This document shows positions 17,693 through 25,491 of a DNA stretch of 64,000 nt, in pieces. Origin of the DNA: G963667145 sp963676515 [NCBI: Candidatus Cloacimonadota bacterium] (GTDB lineage Bacteria; Cloacimonadota; Cloacimonadia; G963667145); NCBI GenBank assembly GCA_963676515.1, contig OY781061.1, forward strand, positions 1,054,001 to 1,118,000, in the 5' to 3' direction. A program made the translations under genes and the position numbers. Position 1 is the first letter of the stretch. Every line of letters begins with the position of its first letter. The notes beneath the pieces were generated by a model, which was not told the origin of the DNA, searched no databases, and saw only the letters and a list, made by a program, of their open reading frames with translations.

Positions 17693-18121
17693 ATGCGATT
17701 ATGGTCTATTCATTCGAAATATCTTGATGTCAAAGGCTTTCTGGCTCTTTGGCGATAATCTCTTTTGGCGAAAAAGGTGCTGCGAGGGCTGACAAAAGGT
17801 TATCGTAATCACCCACAGCTGGAGCGGTTCAAGAGTGCTGGCGAGCCTCTGACGAGCATCGATTTTTATCTACAAGAGATTTGGCGAGAAGCGTGTGTGC
17901 GAGGCTATCGATTTGACCAAAATAAGTTTGAGGCAGTGGAAAATGTGACGAGTATTGAGGTAACGCAGGGACAGGTTGCTTATGAGAGGCAGCACCTGCT
18001 GAAGAAGCTGACTGTGCGTGATAGAGCCAGATGGGAGTCGTTGTCGCAAGAGGGGGAATGTGCTGTGCATCCGCTCTTTGCTGTGGTAGCAGGGGATAGG
18101 GAGGAATGGGAGAGGGTGTAA
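17693..18121 (+). pseudogene. Pyrimidine dimer DNA glycosylase (Pyr_excise family), interrupted by an in-frame TAA
   Basis: The family (T4 endonuclease V-like) removes UV-induced pyrimidine dimers. An AGGAGG at 17681-17686 precedes ATG 17693. The frame reads MRLWSIHSKYLDVKGFLALWR, then TAA at 17756-17758. The same frame then continues SLLAKKVLRGLTKGYRNHPQ and on to VHPLFAVVAGDREEWERV, stop at 18121. Without the stop it would be a normal full-length protein of about 142 residues. The stop stands where the family has glutamate after LWR, which aligns with the catalytic Glu23 of T4 endonuclease V; GAA to TAA is one base. A downstream TTG (17765) could give a truncated protein without the active site. 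Confidence 0.8.
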
Positions 18122-18822
18122 TGAGCGGTGTCCACGAGACTTTATCGCTCCCGCCCTTGGATCCCTGCTTCCGCGAGGATGAGGAAGAAGAACAAACAAG
18201 TGCACCTCCAGTCCCCATTCCTGCACATCGCACGCTTTGCGTCTCACTTTCCTCTCGCAGCTCCTTCCCCTCATTCCCGCGAAAGCGGGAATCCATTCTC
18301 TCACACGATGCACGAGAGGGGTAGGGGCTCACCTCCGCTTCACGGGCAGAGCCAGAGACACATACCACCATCTTTGGCATTGCAAAGCTAGCAATCGGAA
18401 ATGTACAGCTAAGAAGAAATCTCGGAGGTGCTCTCCACCACGGACAGCTTAAACACCTCACGCCATGTCTCTGGCGGATTGAAGCGGAGCGGTTTTCTTT
18501 TCTCCTCTATCTATTCTTTGAGCGTTCAAAGAAAAGATGGAGTCTTGCTGAAAGCTAAAAAGCGGGCATCTCTCTTATCAGAGGGATATTAACCACTCTT
18601 AGCAAAGTAAGCAGAGTTACCCCTTGACAGATAGCGGTTTCTTTTGTTTTTAACTAGTAGATGAATTTAAGAAAAAGAATTAAAATCAAAATGGGATTTA
18701 ATCATTTAGAGCCTTAGCTCTTCTTTATTTTTTATGGAGTTTCTCCTTTGGCGGAACTTCCAATCTGTTTTTGTATCTCATTGCCTTTCCAATCGTAGTT
18801 GTCTAAATAATTAGGAGGGCGT
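18122..18822. other. Intergenic region with repeats upstream of proV
   Basis: No gene is supported. It holds two oppositely oriented ATTCCC-family palindromes (18159-18180 degenerate, 18273-18292 good) and a partial copy of the 234-bp repeat start (18546-18585). A TTGACA at 18624-18629 with only a weak T-rich -10 about 17-18 bases later could be the proV promoter. The proV ribosome binding site AGGAGGG is at 18812-18818. Confidence 0.6.
18273..18292. repeat. REP-like palindrome, ATTCCC-N8-GGGAAT family
   Basis: ATTCCCGCGAAAGCGGGAAT lies in the phrase CCCCTCATTCCCGCGAAAG followed by CGGGAATCCATTC. It has the same orientation as the copies at 15559 and 16478. Confidence 0.8.
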
Positions 18823-20067
18823 ATGAATCAAAAAGTCAAAATTAAAGTTGAAGGATTATGCAAATTTTTTGGTGGAGAAAAACAAAAAATCCGAAAACTT
18901 TTATTAGAAAACAAAACTAAGCAGGAAATTTTAAACAGTACCGGCTGTAATGTCGGTGTGGCAGACGCTTCTTTTGAAGTGTATGAAGGTGAAATTTTTG
19001 TGGTGATGGGATTGTCTGGTAGTGGTAAGTCGACGCTTTTACGCTGCCTAAACAGATTGATAAATCCAACTTTTGGCTCAATTTTCTTGGACGATTATGA
19101 GATTGTTCAAGCTGATAAGGAGAAGTTGAGGGAGATAAGGAGAAAAGAGGTGGCGATGGTGTTCCAGCATTTTGGGCTGCTCCCGCATCGGGATGTGATT
19201 TCTAACATCGCTTTTGGCTTGGAGATAGGCGAGATTCCGCTGGAAGAGCGAGAGAAGAAGGCGAAGGAGATATTGGAGACTGTGGGGCTCAAAGGTTATG
19301 GCAGACAGATGTGTGGCGAGCTTTCGGGTGGTATGCAGCAGAGAGTGGGCTTGGGTAGGGCTTTGGCGATGGGTACGGACATATTGCTGATGGACGAAGC
19401 GTTCTCGGCATTAGATCCGCTGATACGCAACAATATGCAGGATGAGCTGCTGGATATGCAGGAGAAGATGAACAAGACTATCGTGTTCATTACGCACGAC
19501 TTGGACGAGGCTCTGAAGCTCGGGGATCGCATCGCTATTATGAAAGATGCCAAGATTGTGCAAATCGGGACGCCAGAGCAGATTTTGTCTGACCCTGCTA
19601 ATAGCTATGTGCGAGATTTTGTGGAGCAGGTGGATTCGGCGAAGATCATTTCCGTTTCTAAGGTGATGAGTAAGAATCCTGACAAGATTATGAATCCTAA
19701 GGATGGTCCGAAAACGGCTTTACGCTTGATGCGGAGGCACTCGCTGTCTTATCTGCCCGTGATTTCTCGTGGTGGATATCTAGAGGGGATGGTCTGCTTG
19801 CAAAAGACGATAGAGGCGGACAAGAAAGGGTATGCGACTTTGCAAGAGTATATCGATAAAGATGTGCCGGTGGTGTCGCCCGAGACATACATCCACGACC
19901 TTATCCCTTTGTTTATTAACGAGGATATGCCCATAAGCGTAGTGGACGAGCACAAGAAGTTCTTGGGGTTAGTGTCCAAGGCGACGGCGGTCTCGATAGT
20001 GATGGGTGAGGAGTATGTGAAGCAAGATGAGAATGTCGTTCCTAAATTAGGGTTGGAGGAAAAATGA
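18823..20067 (+). CDS. proV: Glycine betaine/proline ABC transporter ATP-binding protein
   Basis: This is the ATPase of a ProU/OpuA-type osmoprotectant importer. The 414-residue protein has the ProV-specific N-terminal extension (IKVEGLCKFFGGEKQKIRKLL), Walker A GLSGSGKST near residue 68, the GELSGGMQQRVGLGRALA signature, Walker B ILLMDEAFSALDPL, and two CBS domains after about residue 285. In relatives these CBS domains sense ionic strength. The 3' end overlaps proW by four bases, so the three genes form one operon. Confidence 0.94.
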   Translation: MNQKVKIKVEGLCKFFGGEKQKIRKLLLENKTKQEILNSTGCNVGVADASFEVYEGEIFVVMGLSGSGKSTLLRCLNRLINPTFGSIFLDDYEIVQADKEKLREIRRKEVAMVFQHFGLLPHRDVISNIAFGLEIGEIPLEEREKKAKEILETVGLKGYGRQMCGELSGGMQQRVGLGRALAMGTDILLMDEAFSALDPLIRNNMQDELLDMQEKMNKTIVFITHDLDEALKLGDRIAIMKDAKIVQIGTPEQILSDPANSYVRDFVEQVDSAKIISVSKVMSKNPDKIMNPKDGPKTALRLMRRHSLSYLPVISRGGYLEGMVCLQKTIEADKKGYATLQEYIDKDVPVVSPETYIHDLIPLFINEDMPISVVDEHKKFLGLVSKATAVSIVMGEEYVKQDENVVPKLGLEEK

Positions 20068-20894
20068 AGTTGATTCATATTGGTAAATTTTTTGAAGCAG
20101 GGGTGGATTGGTTGGAATCCAACCTTAGTTGGTTGTTCGATTTTATCACTTTGGTGGTAACCTCTTTTATTCAAGGTGTGGAATATTTTTTAATGTTAAT
20201 TCCTGCTTTGGCTTTGATTTTGCTGCTGGCTTATTTGGCTTACAAACTTTGTGGCAAAGGGGTTGCTATTTTCACGATAGTGGGCTTTAGCTCTATCTGG
20301 GCGATGGGATATTGGGATGAGACTTTGCAAACTTTGGCGATGATTGTAATCTCTACTTTTTTGGCGTTGGCTATTGGTATTCCTATCGGTATTTTTTGCT
20401 CCCGCAGCAAACAGGCAGAATCTTCTGTGCGTTTGGTGTTGGATTTTATGCAGACGATGCCAGCTTTTGTATATTTGATACCTTCGGTTTTGTTTTTTCA
20501 ACTGGGAAGAGTGCCCGGAGTGATTTCCACAGTGATATTTTCTATGCCTCCAGCTGTGCGTTTGACTACTCTAGGTATCAGAGAGGTCTCCAAAGAGGTA
20601 GTAGAAGCAGGCGTCTCTTTTGGTTGTTCGCCGATGCAACTACTGCTGAAAGTGCAGTTGCCCTTGGCTAAGAAAACCATCTTCTCAGGGATTAACCAAA
20701 CAATTATGCTGTCTTTGTCGATGGTGGTCATTAGTGCGATGATTGGTGCTGGTGGTTTGGGAGGTGAGATTTTGAAAGGAATAACGCAGTTGAGGATAGA
20801 CATTGGATTTGAGAGTGGTTTGGCAGTGGTTATTTTGGCGATATTTTTAGATAGGATAACGCAGTCTTTTGGGCTGAACGATAAAGAAAAATAG
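20064..20894 (+). CDS. proW: Glycine betaine/proline ABC transporter permease
   Basis: The 276-residue permease has several membrane segments. It has a BPD_transp_1 core with the EAA-like loop EVSKEVVEAGVSFGCSPMQLLLKVQLPLAKKTIFSGINQTIMLSLSMVVISAMIGAGGLG. The phrase DFMQTMPAFVYLIPSVLFFQLGRVPGVISTVIFSMPPAVRLT is typical of ProW/OpuAB. The start overlaps proV (ATGA), and proX follows 17 bases later. Confidence 0.94.
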   Translation: MKLIHIGKFFEAGVDWLESNLSWLFDFITLVVTSFIQGVEYFLMLIPALALILLLAYLAYKLCGKGVAIFTIVGFSSIWAMGYWDETLQTLAMIVISTFLALAIGIPIGIFCSRSKQAESSVRLVLDFMQTMPAFVYLIPSVLFFQLGRVPGVISTVIFSMPPAVRLTTLGIREVSKEVVEAGVSFGCSPMQLLLKVQLPLAKKTIFSGINQTIMLSLSMVVISAMIGAGGLGGEILKGITQLRIDIGFESGLAVVILAIFLDRITQSFGLNDKEK

Positions 20895-20911
20895 AATAAG
20901 GAGAAAAGAAG

Positions 20912-21757
20912 ATGAAGAAATTATTACTATTACTTTTTGCAACGATGATTTTGATGGCAGGTTGCCAAAAGAAAGGCCAAGAAAAAACAGCTGATTTGGT
21001 TTATGTAAATTGGGCTGAAGGGGTAGCTTATACCCATTTGATAAAGAATCTGCTGGAAAATGAGATGGGTTACGAGGTGACTCTGACAGCTGCAGATGTA
21101 GCTCCTGCTTACGCCTCTGTGGCAAAAGGGAACAAAGATGCTTTTATGGAGTGCTGGCCATCGCTGCACGGCAATTATTTTGAGAAATACGGGAGCAAGA
21201 TAACTGTTTTGGGGAACCTTTATGAGGGTACGATTTGTGGTTTGGTAGTTCCATCTTATGTTACTATCGATAAACTCTCGGAGCTCAAAGCGAATGCAGA
21301 CAAGTTCAGCGGAAGAATCGTGGGGATAGACGCTGGAGCTGGGATGATGAAGAGTACGGAGCAGTTGATTAAAGATTATGATTTGCCGATGGAACTCGTA
21401 GCCTCTAGTGGACCTGCGATGACTACCGCCCTGAAAAGAGCGATCAAAAACGAAGAATGGATCGTTGTTCTTGGTTGGAAGCCGCATTGGATGTTCGGTC
21501 GTTGGGACCTGAAGGTGCTAGAGCAAGATGAGAAGAAGTTTTGGGTTGAAGATGTCATTCAGATAATCGGTAGAAAGAATTTAAAGAAAGACAAACCCGA
21601 GCTGGCTAAATTCTTGGGTGCTTTTTCGATTACGGATGCTGAGATTTCTAACTTGATGATCAAGATTAACGAGAGTGATGATATAAATGTGGCAGTCGCC
21701 GAGTGGATAAAAGAAAATCCGCAAACGATAGAGAGAATGTTGAAAGATTTTAAGTAA
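20912..21757 (+). CDS. proX: Glycine betaine-binding lipoprotein of the ABC importer
   Basis: The 281-residue product begins with a lipoprotein signal (LLLFATMILMAGC, modified Cys near residue 18). It belongs to the OpuAC/ProX substrate-binding family: LVYVNWAEGVAYTHLIKNLLENEMGYEVTL, AFMECWPSLHGNYFEKYGSK, GIDAGAGMMKSTEQLIKDYDLP and VVLGWKPHWMFGRWDLKVLE. The Trp residues are those expected to form the betaine-binding box. It is the last gene of proVWX and is followed by a terminator. Whether the substrate is betaine or another quaternary amine is open. Confidence 0.92.
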   Translation: MKKLLLLLFATMILMAGCQKKGQEKTADLVYVNWAEGVAYTHLIKNLLENEMGYEVTLTAADVAPAYASVAKGNKDAFMECWPSLHGNYFEKYGSKITVLGNLYEGTICGLVVPSYVTIDKLSELKANADKFSGRIVGIDAGAGMMKSTEQLIKDYDLPMELVASSGPAMTTALKRAIKNEEWIVVLGWKPHWMFGRWDLKVLEQDEKKFWVEDVIQIIGRKNLKKDKPELAKFLGAFSITDAEISNLMIKINESDDINVAVAEWIKENPQTIERMLKDFK

Positions 21758-21774
21758 TCTTTTCCTGTTTTAAG

Positions 21775-21809
21775 AAAGCTTGTCCTTTTTGCAAGGGCAG
21801 GCTTTTTTT
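21775..21809 (+). terminator. Terminator after proVWX
   Basis: AAGCTTGTCCT pairs with AGGGCAGGCTT (with G-U pairs) and is followed by TTTTTTT. It lies 18 bases after the proX stop, between convergent genes. Confidence 0.8.
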
Positions 21810-21814
21810 ATTGG

Positions 21815-22156
21815 CTAACTGATTTGTAGCCCGTTTTGGCAAGGCTTGTCGGGAGAGAGCAGAGTTACCGCTTTTTCGTTTACCGCTCCCAGCACCAAGC
21901 ATTCACTCATTAGGTTAGCGATTTGCTTTTTGGGGAAATTCACCACGGCGACGACTTGTTTCCCGATTAGCTCTTGCGGTTGGTATCTTTGCGTGATTTG
22001 TGCCGAAGATTTTTTTATGCCGAGCTTGCTACCGAAATCGATTGTGAGTCGGTAGGCAGGTTTATGTGCTTCTGCAAAAGGTTCGGCTTCGATAATCGTG
22101 CCGATACGCATTTCGACTTTGGCAAAATCTTGCCAGGTGATTTGGTCATAATTCAT
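21815..22156 (-). CDS. csaA: CsaA-type tRNA-binding domain protein
   Basis: The 113-residue protein is a single EMAP/tRNA-binding OB-fold domain, as in B. subtilis CsaA. It has WQDFAKVEMRIGTIIEAEPFAEAHKPAYRLTIDFG, the KKSSAQITQRYQ segment, VVAVVNFPKKQIANLMSECLVLG and a terminal hydrophobic strand. CsaA has been described as an export-related chaperone and is structurally like MetRS C-terminal domains. It is convergent with proX. Confidence 0.88.
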   Translation of the reverse strand: MNYDQITWQDFAKVEMRIGTIIEAEPFAEAHKPAYRLTIDFGSKLGIKKSSAQITQRYQPQELIGKQVVAVVNFPKKQIANLMSECLVLGAVNEKAVTLLSPDKPCQNGLQIS

Positions 22157-22172
22157 TTTGTTTTCCTCCTAA

Positions 22173-22208
22173 TAAAAAAAGTGGCAAACGAATTTGTCTG
22201 CCACTTTA
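22173..22208 (-). terminator. Terminator of the TRAP transporter operon (minus strand)
   Basis: On the minus strand AAGTGGCA and TGCCACTT form an 8-bp stem followed by a run of seven T. It lies 13 bases downstream of the TRAP large-permease stop (22221) and just before the csaA start. Confidence 0.8.
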
Positions 22209-22220
22209 AATATTTTTATT

Positions 22221-23507
22221 TTATACGAAGCCAAATATTCTGGGAATAGTCATAGATAGAGGTGGCCAGAAAGCGACTATAAATAGAGCTACCACTTCGG
22301 CAAAGATGAAGGGAATAATCTCTTTGGCGACCTTTTCTAGTGGTAATCCAGTGACTCCACAAACCACGAAAAGGCACGCTCCCAGCGGAGGTGTCATCAG
22401 CCCGATATTGAGCGCTACCACCATCACGATGGCGAAATGCAGAGGATGGACTCCCAATTGGATTGCCAAAGGTGCTAAGATCGGAGCGAGTATCAAAAGT
22501 GCCGCGGTGATGTCCATAAACATTCCTACTACCAAAAGCAGGATGCAAATCAAAAATAGAATAATATATTTGCTGTGTGAGATAGAGAGCATAATGTTGG
22601 CGATCATCTCAGGGATGCCTTCGCTAGCCAAGAAGAAGCTGAGAATGGAAGCGGCAGACATAAGCAAGAAAATGATTCCTGTGTTTTTCGCACAATTAAG
22701 GAAAATATCTGGGAAGTCGGATAATTTAAGAGTCTTGGTGACAAAAAAGCCAATCAAAAGAGCGTAAAGAACTGAGACAGCAGCGGCTTCGGTAGGGGTG
22801 AAATATCCAGAGAGGATGCCACCCAAGATGATAACAGGTAAAATAAGAGCTAAGATGCTTCTTTTGAAGACTTTCCAAATGTGGGCAATTGTGGAGCGTT
22901 TCTCCATTTTTGGGTAGGAGCGTTTTGTGGCGATAAAATAGACCATCACCATAAGGAGCAAGCCTATCAAAATACCGGGTAGCACTCCTGCGGCAAAGAG
23001 TCCAGCTATAGACACGCCCATGATTGATCCGTAAATCACCATAATGGTGCTGGGTGGGATGATAGGACCGATGATGGACGAAGCAGCGGTGATGGCAGCA
23101 GAGAAATCTTCGTCGTATCCGTCTTTTTTCATAGCTGGGATCAAGACAGAGCCAAGAGCAGCGGAGTCGGCGACAGCAGCACCAGTGATGCCAGCGAAGA
23201 AGATGCTGGCAACGATATTGGAGTGAGCTAGCCCTCCTCGTATATGTCCCACCAGGGTGTTGGAAAATTCTATCAAACTGTCGGTTATTTTGCAGCGGTT
23301 CATCAGGTCTCCAGCTATCATAAAGAAGGGCATAGCCATAATGGGAAACATATCTACTCCAGCGAAAAATCTTTGCGGAACGATGTTGAGCAAGACGAGC
23401 ATATCTGATTTGACGATAGCAAATAGAGATGTAAGACCGAGTGTGAAGCCGATGGGGACGCTTATGATGAGCAAGATTGCAAAGACAATAGCTATAAATA
23501 ATGGCAT
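22221..23507 (-). CDS. dctM: TRAP transporter large permease (DctM)
   Basis: The 428-residue integral membrane protein has about 12 hydrophobic segments and DctM hallmarks: PQRFFAGVDMFPIMAMPFFMIAGDLMNRCKI, GGLAHSNIVASIFFAGITGAAVADSAALGSVLIPAMKKDGY, IIGPIIPPSTIMVIYG and LMTPPLGACLFVVCGVTG. It forms the sodium-driven transport unit of a tripartite (TRAP) transporter. It is preceded by dctQ and dctP in the same direction. Confidence 0.94.
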   Translation of the reverse strand: MPLFIAIVFAILLIISVPIGFTLGLTSLFAIVKSDMLVLLNIVPQRFFAGVDMFPIMAMPFFMIAGDLMNRCKITDSLIEFSNTLVGHIRGGLAHSNIVASIFFAGITGAAVADSAALGSVLIPAMKKDGYDEDFSAAITAASSIIGPIIPPSTIMVIYGSIMGVSIAGLFAAGVLPGILIGLLLMVMVYFIATKRSYPKMEKRSTIAHIWKVFKRSILALILPVIILGGILSGYFTPTEAAAVSVLYALLIGFFVTKTLKLSDFPDIFLNCAKNTGIIFLLMSAASILSFFLASEGIPEMIANIMLSISHSKYIILFLICILLLVVGMFMDITAALLILAPILAPLAIQLGVHPLHFAIVMVVALNIGLMTPPLGACLFVVCGVTGLPLEKVAKEIIPFIFAEVVALFIVAFWPPLSMTIPRIFGFV

Positions 23508-23516
23508 TTTTTCTCC

Positions 23517-23993
23517 TTATCTGTCAAATATGTCGGACAATATTTGGATAGAAATATGGTAGATGCTAATGACAGAGGTTAGCGGTACTACCATCAAGAT
23601 GTAAAACATTTTAATTTTGAGAGCGGGTGAAGTTTGATTAAGTCCGTCTAAAGCCATTTGATAGCCGTAAATAGCCATAATAATAAAAAAGCCTAGGACT
23701 AAGAAATTTATGATATATTTCAAAGATATTCGCAAAGATTTTGGGAAAAGGTCGTAGAAATAATTTACTCCTAAATGGGTTTTTCTTTTGACACCCATAC
23801 TAATGGCAAGTATCCCCATCCAGATCATGGCATAGCGTGCAAATTCCTCTGTCCAGTTGAGCGGTTGGGACATCAGGTATCGCAAGAAAATCCCCGTGAG
23901 CGTGCTGATGGTCATCGTTGCGACGAAGATGATGCAAACATATCCAACACTTTTGTCGATAGTGTTACCGATTTTTTTCAAGTAATCTAACAT
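23517..23993 (-). CDS. dctQ: TRAP transporter small permease (DctQ)
   Basis: The 158-residue protein has four membrane segments and the DctQ phrase LNWTEEFARYAMIWMGILAISMGVKRKTHLGVNYFYDLFP. It pairs with the large permease, whose start is 9 bases downstream. It is separated from dctP by a 103-base spacer carrying a strong hairpin. Confidence 0.92.
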   Translation of the reverse strand: MLDYLKKIGNTIDKSVGYVCIIFVATMTISTLTGIFLRYLMSQPLNWTEEFARYAMIWMGILAISMGVKRKTHLGVNYFYDLFPKSLRISLKYIINFLVLGFFIIMAIYGYQMALDGLNQTSPALKIKMFYILMVVPLTSVISIYHISIQILSDIFDR

Positions 23994-24030
23994 ATGAGTA
24001 TTTTCTCCTTTATTGGATTATTTTAGCAAA

Positions 24031-24075
24031 TAAGGTCAGACTCTTGCATGGAAAAATATCAAGAGCCAGACCTTA
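24031..24075 (-). terminator. Intergenic hairpin between dctP and dctQ (partial terminator or stabiliser)
   Basis: A 16-bp stem with two mismatches (TAAGGTC...CTCTTG against CAAGAG...GACCTTA) encloses a 13-base loop, 22 bases after the dctP stop. On the minus strand it is followed by TTTGC rather than a long T-run. Such a hairpin probably lets dctP be made in excess over the permeases, by protecting upstream mRNA or by partial termination. Confidence 0.6.
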
Positions 24076-24096
24076 AAAATATCGTAAAACTTGTTA

Positions 24097-25122
24097 CTAC
24101 TCTTTTTCTTCAGCTTCTACGATAGCTTTTTGAAAATCTTTTATCCAAGTTTTATTTGCTGAATTTTCTTTTTCCAGCCAACTAATGTAATCTTTTTGCA
24201 CCATATTTCTAAATTGAGCGATTTGTTTGTTTGTAGGTTTGTAGATTTTAAGACCTTTTTCTTGCAACCCTTTTACTGCCAAAGCATCCAAGATTCTTTG
24301 AGCTCCTCTATCGGCAATATTGGCTACCTGAGCACCATCGCGAACGATTTTTTGCAAATCTGCTGGTAGAGAGTTGTACCATTTGTCGTTAACCATAAAC
24401 CAGTCTGTTCCATAAAGGTGATTGGTGAGAGTAATGTATTTTTGCACCTCTTCTAGTTTGGCATTTAGCATTGTAGGTAGTGGGTTCATTTGTCCATCGA
24501 TCACGCCTGTTTGCAAAGATGTATAGAGCTCAAGCCAAGCAATAGGGACAGCTGATGCTCCCATAAGGGAAACCATCTTGATATGACCAGCGTTTTCCAT
24601 CGTTCTGAATTTCAAACCTTTCATATCTTTAGGAGATTTGACTTCTCGTTTACTATTGGTAAAAGCGAAGAATCCGCCTGTCTCTGTAGTCGCGAAGCAA
24701 CGCACACCTGTGTTTTTGTAGATATCAGCACGGAGTTTTTTGCCAAACCAACCATCATAAACATTCCAAGCCACTAAGTTGTTAGCAAAAGCAAAAGGTA
24801 TGTCAACTACGGTGATAGGCTCGTAGAATTGAGCGATTCCGCCGACTGATGATAGAGTTGCTTGGATTACATTGTTTTGAACATTTACAAAGTTTTCTCT
24901 TTCTTTGCCTAACACTCCACCAGGGAATAGTTTGACTTTAATTTGTCCATTGGACATAGATTCCACATAAGATTTGAACACATTTGCAAAACTTGCCTCG
25001 TTCGCTTCATAGATGTCATCTTTGAATTGAAAGGCAAATTTCATCTGGTATGTTTTTGCCATAAGTCCTGAAAAAGACAATAATAGCAATACTACCGTTC
25101 CTAATTTTTTGATTCTGTTCAT
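24097..25122 (-). CDS. dctP: TRAP transporter substrate-binding protein (DctP)
   Basis: From the ATG at 25122 the protein has 341 residues. This start has a GGGAGG 6-10 bases upstream and gives a proper signal peptide (KKLGTVVLLLLSFSGLMA), so I prefer it over the in-frame ATG at 25143. DctP family features are FVNVQNNVIQATLSSVGGIAQF, KGLKFRTMENAGHIKMVSLMGASAVPIAWLELYTSLQTGVIDGQMNPLPTML and LTNHLYGTDWFMVNDKWYNSLP. The arginine in KFRTMEN is the usual carboxylate-binding residue. The ligand is probably an organic acid but cannot be named. Confidence 0.92.
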   Translation of the reverse strand: MNRIKKLGTVVLLLLSFSGLMAKTYQMKFAFQFKDDIYEANEASFANVFKSYVESMSNGQIKVKLFPGGVLGKERENFVNVQNNVIQATLSSVGGIAQFYEPITVVDIPFAFANNLVAWNVYDGWFGKKLRADIYKNTGVRCFATTETGGFFAFTNSKREVKSPKDMKGLKFRTMENAGHIKMVSLMGASAVPIAWLELYTSLQTGVIDGQMNPLPTMLNAKLEEVQKYITLTNHLYGTDWFMVNDKWYNSLPADLQKIVRDGAQVANIADRGAQRILDALAVKGLQEKGLKIYKPTNKQIAQFRNMVQKDYISWLEKENSANKTWIKDFQKAIVEAEEKE

Positions 25123-25309
25123 TTTTCCTCCCTTAATAAACATAATTCTTGTCTATTTGACAAAGTGATTATGAGAGTGTCAACATTTTTTTTTATATTA
25201 GTAAAAAAAGTATGCGGGATTTATGTTTTATATTGTAAGATGTTATTGTTACGCTTAATGATAAAAGGAGTTAGAAGAGAAGCAGAAATGTGAAAAAATT
25301 AAGCGGGAA

Positions 25310-25489
25310 ATGATGTGCTCCCAAATTGTGGATTTCTTTTCGAGGGGCGATTTCCTTCTTTTATATGTGAAAGATTGGCTAAAGACTTGGAAGGGAAAAT
25401 GGAATAAAGAAAAGTTCACAATTATGTTTGACTTACTAGATATTCCCATATCTTGGCGGAAAGTGATAAGAGTGTATAAAAGGATATAA
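25310..25489 (+). CDS. Possible small ORF upstream of the yhaM-like gene
   Basis: This is a 59-residue open frame (MMCSQIVDFFSRGDFLLLYV ... ISWRKVIRVYKRI), basic and Trp/Phe-rich. It ends two bases before the ATG of the yhaM-like gene. The frame is open without a start back to 25247, and a GGGAA precedes the ATG, so the start is weak. I recognise no family. It could be a small coupled protein or an accidental frame in the leader. Confidence 0.3.
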   Translation: MMCSQIVDFFSRGDFLLLYVKDWLKTWKGKWNKEKFTIMFDLLDIPISWRKVIRVYKRI

Positions 25490-25491
25490 AT

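Noticed and set aside
18106-18461. Overlapping open frames of 70-210 codons on both strands after the broken glycosylase gene
   Set aside because: They overlap one another and the palindromes, show low-complexity Ser/Arg/Pro composition and have no recognisable domain.
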